From Micromonospora sp. ALFpr18c (GTDB taxonomy: Bacteria > Actinomycetota > Actinomycetes > Mycobacteriales > Micromonosporaceae): DNA of 44,221 nt. Within the stretch, counting starts at the first letter, position 1, and each line of letters opens with the position of its first letter. The notes under the pieces are model-generated. The model did no database searches and was not told the origin of the DNA. It saw only the letters and a list, made by a program, of their open reading frames with translations. The DNA lies in the NCBI RefSeq assembly GCF_008868155.1, contig NZ_WBKR01000024.1, positions 1 through 44,221 on the forward strand. The letters run 5' to 3'. Shown in pieces: positions 7,673 to 15,068 of the stretch. Both the position numbers and the translations under genes were made by a program.

Positions 7673-7739
7673 CACCCTTACAACGAGCCTCCCGAGGCAG
7701 TGGTTCATCCAGAACGTTCGCAAGGGGTAGTGTGCCCGT

Positions 7740-7919
7740 TTAGTCGATTCCGGCTAGTTGCAGGGATCTGTGCGGTTTGCGGCTGTTTCGTCGTAGGGTT
7801 TGCGCGACGGATGCGGTGCCGGCCAGGCGGAGCAGGCTGATCGCGGCGGTGCGCAGGGTGGCCAGGGCTCGGGGTGCGTTGCCGGACAACAGGCAATGGG
7901 CGTCTTCGCGGTAGGTGGT
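7740..7919 (-). pseudogene. C-terminal remnant of an ISAs1-like transposase
   Basis: Reading the minus strand up to the TAA at 7740-7742 gives about 59 residues starting TTYREDAH and continuing SGNAPRALATLRTAAISLLR, then LAGTASVAQTLRRNSRKPHR. This matches the C-terminus of ISAs1/H-repeat DDE transposases (DEDRSQVRTGNAPQVMATLR, then NLAISLLRLAG). Upstream the same frame loses similarity: the HW-IEN and DDE-motif regions are not found. No terminal inverted repeats or target duplication were seen, so this is a decayed fragment. It sits at the end of the AT-richer island and supports insertion-driven acquisition. Confidence 0.65.
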
Positions 7920-8176
7920 CGGAGCGGATACCGGCCGAGGAGACGGCCCGCGCAGTGCCGGACCGGCGGTGGCGGCGTGGACCGCAGTGAACTGCTGCCG
8001 ATCGGCCGGCGGGTGGCGTACTGGCGGAGGCGGCGGGGGACGCCGCGCCGTTCCTGTCGCCGGCCCCGATCGGTAACCGGCTGATACTCACCGCCCGACC
8101 GGTCCTCCGCGCCCACCGCACCGGCCGCCAACGACCGAAGCACCTACTCCTTCACGCACGTGACCGGCGGGCCGGG
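7920..8176. other. Gene-free spacer between IS remnant and glycosyltransferase
   Basis: Open frames here are GC-driven and Arg/Pro-rich without recognisable protein character. It may hold badly decayed upstream parts of the transposase, but I cannot align any of them. Nothing else is seen. Confidence 0.4.
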
Positions 8177-9436
8177 TCAGGGGCGGGTAACTCCGGCATA
8201 GATGTCGAGGAGTCGCTTGGTGACCACGTCGGGGTGGAAGGTCTGCTCGTACCGCAGGCGGGCCCGCGCGGAGCGCGTGGCGGCACCGGCCCGCGCGACC
8301 GGGAGCGCGGCGGCCAGCGCGGCCGGCTCCGGTGGCACCACCCAGCCAGCGGTACCGGTGACCACGCCGACCGGCAGCGGCGTCGGCCCACCACCCCCGG
8401 CGACCGCGGAGGCGATCTCGGCCGGTCCGGTGCCGGCGGGCTCGTGCGGGGCGTCCGCCCCGACCAGGTACGGGATGCCGCCGAGTGCGGTGCCGAGCAC
8501 CGGCCGGCCACTCGCCAGCGCCTCGATGATCACGGTCGGCAGCACGTCGTGCCACATCGAGGCCGCGATCACCACGGCGCTGGCCTCGACGGCGGCCCGT
8601 ACCCCGGCGCGGTCGAGCTGGCCGAGGTAGACCACGTCGGGTCGCTCGGCGGCGGCGGCCTCCACCAGCGGGCGCAGCTCGCCGTCGCCGGCGATCCGCA
8701 GCGTGCCCAGGGTGCCCACCGGGTGCCGACGCCAGGCGTCCAGCAGCAGGTCGACACCCTTCTCGGGGGACAGCCGGGCCAGGTAGAGGAAGCCGTCACC
8801 GAGCGGCGCCGGCCGGCCCGGGTCGGGTACGGCGTTCGGCTTCACGATGATCCGATCGTCCGGAATGCCGTAGTCACGGAGGTGGTCGGCGATGGCGGTG
8901 GTGAGCGCGACGTACCGGTCCACCGACCGCCAGGTGCCCCGGTGCACGGCCAGGGTGGTCGCCATCAGCGCGCTCTGCGCCGCCGAGTCGCGGTAGCACC
9001 GGTGCTTGATCGCCGGCACGCCCAGCGCCCGACCCTTGCAGTCCTGGCAGATCACGCCGTCGCGGAAGTAGATGCCGGAGGAGCAGACCTGCCGGTAGTT
9101 GTGCACCGTCTGCACCACCGGCACGCCGTGCCGGTGCGCGGTCCGCACCACCCAGGGCGACAGCAGAGGGTACGGGTTGTGCAGGTGCAGGACGTCCGGC
9201 CGGTGCTCGGTGAGCAGCCGGCTCAGGTCGTGCTGGGCACGCGGCGCCCAGATCGGTGAGATCGGCAGCAGCGCCTTCGCCGCCTTCGACATCGACGGGA
9301 TCTCGTCCGAGCTGCGGATGAACGGCAGCACCTCGACACCGGCAGCGGTGAGCTGGGCGATCTCCGAGTCGACGATCGTGTTCTCCCCGGAGGGCTGGGC
9401 CTCCCGGTACCGGTTGTGCGCCACCACGATTCTCAC
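8177..9436 (-). CDS. GT4-family glycosyltransferase
   Basis: 419-aa GT-B glycosyltransferase. The N-terminal acceptor domain has HNRYREAQPSGENTIVDSE, then LHLHNPYPLLSPWVV and QTVHNYRQVC. A four-cysteine stretch (about residues 118-148: VCSSG, ICQDC, HRCYRD) is typical of this GT4 subgroup. The C-terminal donor domain has LYLARLSPEKGVDLLLDAWR and LPTVIIEALASGRPVLGTAL, the region of the E-x7-E nucleotide-sugar contact. It transfers a sugar from an NDP-sugar to an envelope or exopolysaccharide acceptor on the cytoplasmic side. The start is GTG 9436 with GAGAGG about 9 nt upstream. It is divergent from the DNA glycosylase gene. Confidence 0.85.
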   Translation of the reverse strand: MRIVVAHNRYREAQPSGENTIVDSEIAQLTAAGVEVLPFIRSSDEIPSMSKAAKALLPISPIWAPRAQHDLSRLLTEHRPDVLHLHNPYPLLSPWVVRTAHRHGVPVVQTVHNYRQVCSSGIYFRDGVICQDCKGRALGVPAIKHRCYRDSAAQSALMATTLAVHRGTWRSVDRYVALTTAIADHLRDYGIPDDRIIVKPNAVPDPGRPAPLGDGFLYLARLSPEKGVDLLLDAWRRHPVGTLGTLRIAGDGELRPLVEAAAAERPDVVYLGQLDRAGVRAAVEASAVVIAASMWHDVLPTVIIEALASGRPVLGTALGGIPYLVGADAPHEPAGTGPAEIASAVAGGGGPTPLPVGVVTGTAGWVVPPEPAALAAALPVARAGAATRSARARLRYEQTFHPDVVTKRLLDIYAGVTRP

Positions 9437-9504
9437 TGAGCGTGCCTCTCGTTCGCGATTGCGGGACTCGCAAGCTCATTCCTCACGCTCACGGGAAAGA
9501 AGGC

Positions 9505-9510
9505 TACCGT
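9505..9510 (+). promoter_or_regulatory. Leaderless -10 element for Fpg/Nei gene
   Basis: TACCGT ends 6 nt before GTG 9517, fitting a leaderless transcript. Confidence 0.45.
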
Positions 9511-9516
9511 TGTGTC

Positions 9517-10377
9517 GTGCCCGAACTACCGGAGGTTGAGGCGCTCGCGGGTTACCTGCGGCAGCGCGCGGTGGGGCGGCGTGTCGACCGGCTGGAGATC
9601 GCCGCGATCAGCGCCCTGAAGACGTACGACCCGGCACCGACCGCGGTCGCCGGTCGGGCGGTGGTCGACGCCCGCCGGCACGGCAAGTTCCTCGACGTGC
9701 TCGTCGAAGGCGACCTGCACCTGGTGGTGCACCTGGCCCGGGCGGGCTGGCTGCACTACCGGGAGGCGTTCCCGTCGAGCGCCCCGCTTCGTCCCGGTAA
9801 GGGGCCGATCGCGCTGCGGGTCCGTCTCGACGACGGGTCCGGCTTCGACCTCACCGAGGCCGGCACGCAGAAGAAGCTGGCCGCGTACCTGGTCACCGAC
9901 CTGGCGGCGGTGCCCGGGGTGGCCAAGCTGGGTCCGGACGCGCTCGCCGCGGACCTGCCCACCTTCGCCGAGCGGCTCCGCAGCCGGCGGGGGCAGGTCA
10001 AGGGGGTGCTGACCGACCAGTCGGTGCTGTCCGGGGTGGGCAACGCGTACTCGGACGAGATCCTGCACGCCGCGAAGCTGTCGCCGTTCGCGATCACCGA
10101 CCGGCTCACCGACGACCAGCTGGCCACCCTGCACGCGGCGACCCGGCAGATCCTCGGGGACGCCGTCGAGCGGTCCCTCGGCCAGCGGGCCGCCGAACTG
10201 AAGAGCGAGAAGCGCTCAGGGCTGAAGGTGCACGCCCGGACCGGGCTGCCCTGCCCGGTGTGCGGGGACACGGTGCGGGAGGTGTCGTTCGCCGACTCCA
10301 GCCTCCAGTACTGCCCGACGTGCCAGACCGGCGGCAAACCGCTCGCTGACCGACGGTTGTCCCGACTCGTACGGTGA
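9517..10377 (+). CDS. Fpg/Nei-family DNA glycosylase/AP lyase
   Basis: 286-aa bifunctional base-excision repair enzyme removing oxidised bases. The mature N-terminus PELPEVEAL gives catalytic Pro2 and Glu3. RRHGKFLDV carries the conserved beta-hairpin Lys. The helix-two-turn-helix is GVLTDQSVLSGVGNAYSDEI. The C-terminal zinc finger has all four cysteines (CPVC and YCPTCQT). It resembles the actinobacterial Fpg/Nei group rather than classical MutM. GTG 9517 must be the start because Pro has to follow the initiator; a TACCGT -10 lies 6 nt before it. It is divergent from the glycosyltransferase, and no functional link to the envelope genes is evident. Confidence 0.9.
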   Translation: MPELPEVEALAGYLRQRAVGRRVDRLEIAAISALKTYDPAPTAVAGRAVVDARRHGKFLDVLVEGDLHLVVHLARAGWLHYREAFPSSAPLRPGKGPIALRVRLDDGSGFDLTEAGTQKKLAAYLVTDLAAVPGVAKLGPDALAADLPTFAERLRSRRGQVKGVLTDQSVLSGVGNAYSDEILHAAKLSPFAITDRLTDDQLATLHAATRQILGDAVERSLGQRAAELKSEKRSGLKVHARTGLPCPVCGDTVREVSFADSSLQYCPTCQTGGKPLADRRLSRLVR

Positions 10378-10465
10378 GTGATCGCACCCGCCGACTACAG
10401 AGCGGAATCGGCCCGACTGAGCCGAAGCTCCGGTCCACCGTTCTCGCCAGAGGCGTATCCATCGG

Positions 10466-10471
10466 TATAGT
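10466..10471 (+). promoter_or_regulatory. -10 element for polyprenyl glycosylphosphotransferase
   Basis: TATAGT is one of the best -10 hexamers in the window. It would start transcription near 10478 and give a leader of about 170 nt before the coding start. The -35 is weak. Confidence 0.4.
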
Positions 10472-10528
10472 GGCCCGGTCCCCGGCTTCTGAAATGGTGC
10501 GGAGCCGGCCAGATCCCGCCGGCACCAT

Positions 10529-10624
10529 CGGTCGCCAATCTCCTTCGGGGCGGCGACCGGTCGGGGCCCGCGTGGGAGACTGGGACGGTGGGCGACCCGG
10601 GCCCTCACTGCGAGTGAGCGGCCC
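10529..10624 (+). promoter_or_regulatory. Structured 5' leader with two hairpins
   Basis: First hairpin: CGGTCGCC (10529-10536) pairs with GGCGACCG (10552-10559) around a C-TTCG-G tetraloop. Second hairpin: GGGCCCTCACT (10599-10609) pairs with AGTGAG-C-GGCCC (10613-10624), one bulged C, ending about 9 nt before the GGGAGGA ribosome binding site. It does not match a riboswitch I know. The first hairpin could instead terminate the upstream glycosylase transcript. Confidence 0.4.
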
Positions 10625-10650
10625 GTGTCATGCGGGAGGACATGGGTGAG

Positions 10651-12213
10651 GTGACGGCAAGCCTCCAGCGCCCGGTATCCAACGAAGGCCGGAGCAGACT
10701 CGTGCGGCACGTCGACAGCTTCGAGATCCAGCCGCCGACGCCGCCGTCACACAACGGCGTCCCTCGGTCGGCGTGGGCCAGGGCGCGACGCCGTGTCTCC
10801 CGCTGGCACCGCCCCTACATCGCCATTCTGCTGCTGCTCGACTTCTGCGCGGCGGCGTTCGCCAGCTGGATCGCGATCCAACTCTTCGACCAGGCCACCT
10901 CCGGTTTCAGCGACACCCAGCAGGACCCGACCTGGTTCCACACCGTCTCCTACCTGCTGCTTCCGCTCGGCTGGGTGGTCATCCTCTGGAGCAACCGGGC
11001 CTACGACCGGCGCTACCTGGGGCTCGGCCCGGACGAGTTCAAGCGGGTGATCCGGGCTTCGGTGACGGTAGCCGCGAGCGTCTCGTTCCTCGCCTTCTCC
11101 ACCGTGACCCAGCTCTCCCGGTTCACCGTGGGCACGGCGCTGCTCGGCGCGGCGCTGCTGATCCTGTGGGGCCGGTTCGTGGCCCGCTGGGCCCTGCACT
11201 ACATCCGGCGGCGGGCAGGCCAGGCCGCGCATCGGATGGTGCTCGTCGGCACCCTCCCGGAGTGCCTGGAGGTCTACGCGGCGGTCACCCGCAGCCCGAA
11301 CGCCGGGCTGGTCCCCGTCGCCATCCACATCACCGACGGGTACGCGGCGGCCCGGGGCATGCCGACCCCGGTCCCGATCTACGCCGGCCGGGACGTCCTG
11401 GCCCTGGTCCGGGAGGTCGGTGGCGACACCATCGCGGTGTGCGGTTCGGCCAGCGCGGAGCCGGGTGAGCTACGCCGGCTGGCCTGGCAGCTGGAGGGCT
11501 CCGGCGTCGACCTGGTGGTCGCACCGCAGCTCACCGACATCGCCGGCCCCCGGGTGCACATCCGGCCGATCGAAGGTCTGCCGCTGCTGCACGTCGAGGA
11601 GCCGACGCTCTCCGGGCCGGCGCTGCTGGCCAAGAACCTGCTGGACCGGGTGGCCGCCGGCCTCGGCCTGCTGCTGCTGATCCCGCTCTTCATCTCGATC
11701 GCGGTGGCGATCCGGATCTCCGACCGCGGGCCGGTCTTCTTCCGCCAGCCCCGGGTGGGGCACGAGGGGCGCACGTTCCGGGTGTGGAAGTTCCGGACCA
11801 TGTACGTCGACGCCGAGGACCGGCTGGCCAGCCTCACCGACCAGAACGAAACCGACGGCATGCTGTTCAAGATGAAGCAGGACCCGCGGGTCTTCCCGGT
11901 CGGCCGCTTCCTGCGGGCCTCCTCGCTGGACGAACTGCCGCAGTTGATCAATGTGCTCTGGGGTGAGATGTCGCTGGTCGGGCCGCGCCCGCTGCCCGCC
12001 GACGACGGCGACTTCCTCGGTGACGTGCGCCGCCGCCTGCTGGTCCGTCCCGGCATGACCGGGCTGTGGCAGGTCTCCGGCCGCTCCGACCTGTCCTGGG
12101 ACGAGTCGGTCCGCCTGGACCTCTACTACGTCGACAACTGGTCGCTCGCGTACGACCTGAGCATCCTGTGGCGCACCGTCGGGGTGGTGCTCGCCCGCAA
12201 GGGCGCGTATTAG
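10651..12213 (+). CDS. Polyprenyl glycosylphosphotransferase (WbaP/CpsE-type)
   Basis: 520-aa membrane enzyme that starts a glycan by moving sugar-1-phosphate from UDP-sugar to polyprenyl phosphate. Four N-terminal transmembrane helices are seen (about residues 50-180). A nucleotide-binding-like middle domain follows (MVLVGTLPECLEVYAAVTRS). The C-terminal bacterial sugar transferase domain starts KNLLDRVAAGLGLLLLIPLF and contains WKFRTMYVDAE, SLDELPQLINVLWGEMSLVG, PRPL and RPGMTGLWQVSGRSDLSWDE. GTG 10651 is chosen because GGGAGGA ends 10 nt upstream; in-frame ATGs at 10630 and 10642 have no room for a ribosome site. It probably works with the GT4 enzyme and LCP proteins of this window. Confidence 0.9.
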   Translation: MTASLQRPVSNEGRSRLVRHVDSFEIQPPTPPSHNGVPRSAWARARRRVSRWHRPYIAILLLLDFCAAAFASWIAIQLFDQATSGFSDTQQDPTWFHTVSYLLLPLGWVVILWSNRAYDRRYLGLGPDEFKRVIRASVTVAASVSFLAFSTVTQLSRFTVGTALLGAALLILWGRFVARWALHYIRRRAGQAAHRMVLVGTLPECLEVYAAVTRSPNAGLVPVAIHITDGYAAARGMPTPVPIYAGRDVLALVREVGGDTIAVCGSASAEPGELRRLAWQLEGSGVDLVVAPQLTDIAGPRVHIRPIEGLPLLHVEEPTLSGPALLAKNLLDRVAAGLGLLLLIPLFISIAVAIRISDRGPVFFRQPRVGHEGRTFRVWKFRTMYVDAEDRLASLTDQNETDGMLFKMKQDPRVFPVGRFLRASSLDELPQLINVLWGEMSLVGPRPLPADDGDFLGDVRRRLLVRPGMTGLWQVSGRSDLSWDESVRLDLYYVDNWSLAYDLSILWRTVGVVLARKGAY

Positions 12214-12252
12214 GGGGTTGGCGCGCCGGCCCGCAGGGGCAAGGATCGCTGC

Positions 12253-13479
12253 GTGGGTGGCAACCTCTCCGCCGTGGTCGGCGTCGTATCACTGGTCACC
12301 GCGCTGACCGCTGCCCTGTGGGCGGTGCTGCGGCTGCGTGCCCGCCGGGGCATCGCCACAGCCACCCAGCGGGCCACCTACGAGGTGCTGCACACCGCCG
12401 GCCTGGCCGCCGAGCCGCTGCGGGCAGGGCTGAGTGCGGCGGGCGCGACGAAGGCCGTACGCCATCTGCGGGCTCTGGTGGGCGCGGCCGGGCTGGCGCT
12501 CACCGACGCCGACCGGGTGCTCGCCCTCGACGGGCGCGGCACGCACCACGGGGAGCAACTGCTCGCGGCGGCCCGGCGGACGGTGGCGACCGGCCGCTCG
12601 ACGGTCCTCGGTGAGCAGGAGCTGCACTGCGACCGGGTCGACTGCCCGATCCGGGGGGCGGTGGTCGCGCCGTTGCAGGGCGCGGACGGCCGGGTGGTCG
12701 GCGCCCTGGTGGCGATCGCCGACAGCCCTCCGGCGCCGGGGCTGGTGCAGGCCACCCTGGAGACGGCGCACTGGGCCGGCAACCAGCTCGCCCTGGCCGA
12801 GCTGGACTCGTCGCGGGAGCGGCTGGCCCGTGCCGAGATCCGGGCGTTACGGGCGCAGATCAGCCCGCACTTCATCTACAACGCGCTGACCGCGATCGGC
12901 TCGTTCGTGCGCACCGACCCGGAGCGGGCCCGGGAGCTGATCCTGGAGTTCGCCGAGTTCACCCGGTACTCGTTCCGGGCGCACGGGGAGTTCACCACGC
13001 TCGCCGAGGAGTTGCGGTCGATCGACCGCTACCTGACCATCGAGCGGGCCCGGTTCGGCGACCGGTTGCAGGTGCGGTTGCAGATCGCCCCGGAGGTGCT
13101 GCCGGTGACGTTGCCGTTCCTCTGCCTCCAGCCGTTGGTGGAGAACGCCGTCCGGCACGGGTTGTCCCGCAAGCCGGGCACGGGCATGGTGAGCATCGAG
13201 GCCCGGGACGCGGGCGCCGAATGCCACATCACGGTGGAGGACGACGGAGTGGGAATGGACCCGACCACGTTGACCGCCGGCATCGCCGAGTTGGCGCGCG
13301 GCGCCGGTGATCCAGGCGACGACACGGGCCAGCACGTCGGCCTCTCCAACGTCGACGAGCGGCTCAGGTCCGTCTTCGGTGACGGGTTCGGCCTGGTCGT
13401 CGAGACCGGGCTGGGCTCGGGCACGAGAGTGAGCATGCGGGTGCCGAAGTTCCACCCCGGTGTGCGGGCGGGCTCGTGA
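12253..13479 (+). CDS. LytS-type sensor histidine kinase with GAF domain
   Basis: 408-aa kinase. One membrane helix is near the N-terminus (SAVVGVVSLVTALTAALWAV). A GAF-like sensor lies at about residues 45-185. The His_kinase domain (LytS/YehU type) has the phospho-accepting His in LRAQISPHFIYNALTAIGSF, and the ATPase domain has QPLVENAVRHGL and DDGVGMD. The GAF domain holds a cysteine pair in ELHCDRVDCPIRG, seen in actinobacterial relatives. GTG 12253 is preceded by AAGGA. Its stop overlaps the LytTR regulator by 4 nt, so the two form a two-component pair. By analogy with BtsSR/YpdAB it may sense a carboxylate such as pyruvate or acetate, an inference supported only by nearby symporters. 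Confidence 0.85.
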   Translation: MGGNLSAVVGVVSLVTALTAALWAVLRLRARRGIATATQRATYEVLHTAGLAAEPLRAGLSAAGATKAVRHLRALVGAAGLALTDADRVLALDGRGTHHGEQLLAAARRTVATGRSTVLGEQELHCDRVDCPIRGAVVAPLQGADGRVVGALVAIADSPPAPGLVQATLETAHWAGNQLALAELDSSRERLARAEIRALRAQISPHFIYNALTAIGSFVRTDPERARELILEFAEFTRYSFRAHGEFTTLAEELRSIDRYLTIERARFGDRLQVRLQIAPEVLPVTLPFLCLQPLVENAVRHGLSRKPGTGMVSIEARDAGAECHITVEDDGVGMDPTTLTAGIAELARGAGDPGDDTGQHVGLSNVDERLRSVFGDGFGLVVETGLGSGTRVSMRVPKFHPGVRAGS

Positions 13480-14234
13480 CCACTGGTTTTCTCCGGGTCC
13501 TGGCGGTCGACGACGAGCCGCCCGCGCTCGATGAGCTGGCGTACCACCTGCGGGCCGACCCTCGGGTGGCCCGGCTGCACACGGCCTCCGACGCCACCGA
13601 GGCGCTGCGGCTGCTGCGCGACGGCGATGTGGACGTGGTCTTCCTGGACATCCGGATGCCCGGGTTGGACGGCATGGAGCTGGCCCGGGTGCTGCGCCGT
13701 TTCGCCCGACCGCCGGCGATCGTGTTCGTCACCGCGTACGACGACGGCGCGGTGGACGCCTTCGACCTGGGTGCCACGGACTACGTGCGCAAGCCGGTCC
13801 GTGCCGACCGGCTGGCCGAGTCGTTGCGCCGGGTGATCGGTTCGCGGGTGGTGCCGTCGCATCCGGCGGCGCTGGCCCGCGCCGAGGAGGATCCGACCAT
13901 CCCCATCGAGTTGGCCGGCACCACCCGGATGCTGCCCCGTTCGGCGGTGCGGTGGGTGGAGGCGCAGGGCGACTACGCCCGGCTGCACACCGCCGAGGGC
14001 TCGCATCTGGTGCGGGTGTCGTTGGCGACCCTCGCCGAGCGGTGGGCCGACGCGGGTTTCGTCCGGGTGCACCGGTCGTACCTGGTGCAGTTGAAGTTGA
14101 TCGCGGAACTGCGGCTGGTCAATTCCGGCTACGTGGTGGTGGTCGACTCCACCGAGCTGCCGGTGAGCCGCCGGCACACCCGGGAGTTGAAGGACAAGCT
14201 GGTCAGGGCCGCGAAGCAGGACTGGAACCGTTGA
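13476..14234 (+). CDS. LytTR-family response regulator
   Basis: 252-aa DNA-binding regulator. The receiver domain (residues 5-120) has acidic VDDEPP, phosphorylated Asp in VVFLDIRMPGLDG, Thr in FVTAYDD and Lys in YVRKPV. The C-terminal LytTR domain (about 145-245) has VRWVEAQGDYARLHT, RVHRSYLVQL and LPVSRRHTRELK. LytTR proteins bind paired direct repeats upstream of transport and envelope genes. GTG 13476 overlaps the kinase stop by 4 nt. Its targets are not visible here, but the DUF485-ActP operon at 25.7 kb is a reasonable candidate because LytTR pairs often sit beside such symporters in actinomycetes. Confidence 0.9.
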   Translation: MTTGFLRVLAVDDEPPALDELAYHLRADPRVARLHTASDATEALRLLRDGDVDVVFLDIRMPGLDGMELARVLRRFARPPAIVFVTAYDDGAVDAFDLGATDYVRKPVRADRLAESLRRVIGSRVVPSHPAALARAEEDPTIPIELAGTTRMLPRSAVRWVEAQGDYARLHTAEGSHLVRVSLATLAERWADAGFVRVHRSYLVQLKLIAELRLVNSGYVVVVDSTELPVSRRHTRELKDKLVRAAKQDWNR

Positions 14235-14255
14235 GCCGGGAATGAGACGGCCACT

Positions 14256-14282
14256 GCCGTACGTTGTACGCTAGGCCGTACG
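14256..14282. promoter_or_regulatory. Promoter with GCCGTACG direct repeats
   Basis: GCCGTACG occurs at 14256-14263 and 14275-14282, 19 bp apart, flanking a TACGCT -10 (14267-14272). A small dyad CGTAC-GTT-GTACG overlaps the first copy. The arrangement looks like an operator on the DUF5701-like gene's promoter. Confidence 0.35.
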
Positions 14283-14299
14283 ACAACCGGGAGGCCATC

Positions 14300-14971
14300 G
14301 TGTCCGAAGCCCCGTTCGACGGCGAGACCGAGTTCGACCGCCAGCTGGACCGGCTGGTGCGGTTGGACTACCCCGCCCTCGCCGGGCTGACCGAAACCGC
14401 CTTCCGCGACCTGGTCGAACCGCTGCGGACCAGGGCGATCGAGGGTGCCGCCGGCCTGCCCGCCCCCACCGACGCCCGGGTGCCGGTCCTGCTGGTCATC
14501 AGCCGGGACCTGATCGGGGTGCAGGAGCGCCTCGAACTCACCACGCTGGCCGGCAAGCGCAAGCCCGGCGTCCTCGACCGGAACTACGCCGAGGGCGACC
14601 TGCCGCGCTTCGACCCGATCAAGGAACTGGAGGTGCCAGCCGGGCCGGCGTACCTGCTCTTCGACGTCGACCGGGGCGAGGAGTTCCGCAACCTGCCGCC
14701 CGCCACGGCCATGGAGGGCATGACCGCACAGGGCCGGCTGCCCCTCACCATCGACGAAGGGCTCGCCTTCATCACGCTGCACCCGGCTGCGCTCGCCAGC
14801 AACAGGTGCTTCTCACTGGTCGGCTCCCGCTGCGGCGACAAGCGGGTGCCGGCGCTCTGGATCAGTCAGGGCGCCCCGAAGCTCGGCTGGTGCTGGTACG
14901 GCAACCCGCACACCTGGCTGGGCGCCGCCTCAGCCCACCCAGAACGCCGCTCGGATCGACGCCGATCCTGA
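14300..14971 (+). CDS. DUF5701-like actinobacterial protein
   Basis: 223-aa soluble protein of unknown function. It matches the pattern I know for DUF5701: FDRQLDRLVRLDYPALAGLT near the N-terminus, VPAGPAYLLFDVDRGEEFRN in the middle, LTIDEGLAFITLHP, and a conserved C-terminal block (CFSLVGSRCGDKRVPALWIS, then GAPKLGWCWYGNPHTWLG). The Cys/His/Trp-rich end suggests a binding or catalytic site, but no reaction is known to me. GTG 14300 is chosen because GGGAGG is 5 nt upstream. It is monocistronic, between the LytTR regulator and the OmpR-type operon, with repeats in its promoter. Confidence 0.7.
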   Translation: MSEAPFDGETEFDRQLDRLVRLDYPALAGLTETAFRDLVEPLRTRAIEGAAGLPAPTDARVPVLLVISRDLIGVQERLELTTLAGKRKPGVLDRNYAEGDLPRFDPIKELEVPAGPAYLLFDVDRGEEFRNLPPATAMEGMTAQGRLPLTIDEGLAFITLHPAALASNRCFSLVGSRCGDKRVPALWISQGAPKLGWCWYGNPHTWLGAASAHPERRSDRRRS

Positions 14972-14983
14972 CTGTTCGTCGAG

Positions 14984-15023
14984 TTATCCACAGGTGCGGC
15001 GCGTTCTCCACAGGTTGTTCACA
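14984..15023. other. Cluster of three DnaA-box-like 9-mers
   Basis: TTATCCACA (14984-14992) is a perfect consensus DnaA box. TTCTCCACA (15004-15012) and TTGTTCACA (15015-15023) differ by one or two bases. All three have the same orientation within 40 bp of non-coding DNA upstream of the response-regulator promoter. This is too small and GC-rich around it to be oriC, but could bind DnaA for regulation or titration. Confidence 0.45.
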
Positions 15024-15054
15024 ATGCCACCCACTGATCTCCACGGCGGCTCAA

Positions 15055-15060
15055 TACAGT
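15055..15060 (+). promoter_or_regulatory. Leaderless -10 element for OmpR-type operon
   Basis: TACAGT ends 8 nt before ATG 15069. The DnaA-like boxes lie about 30-70 bp upstream of it. Confidence 0.45.
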
Positions 15061-15068
15061 CAGGACCC

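Noticed and set aside
7754..8143. Minus-strand 129-aa frame over the IS remnant
   Set aside because: It is in the wrong frame; transposase-like residues appear only in the frame ending at 7740-7742.
14984..15023. DnaA-like boxes as the replication origin
   Set aside because: Only three boxes, no AT-rich unwinding region, and no dnaA, dnaN or gyrase genes nearby.
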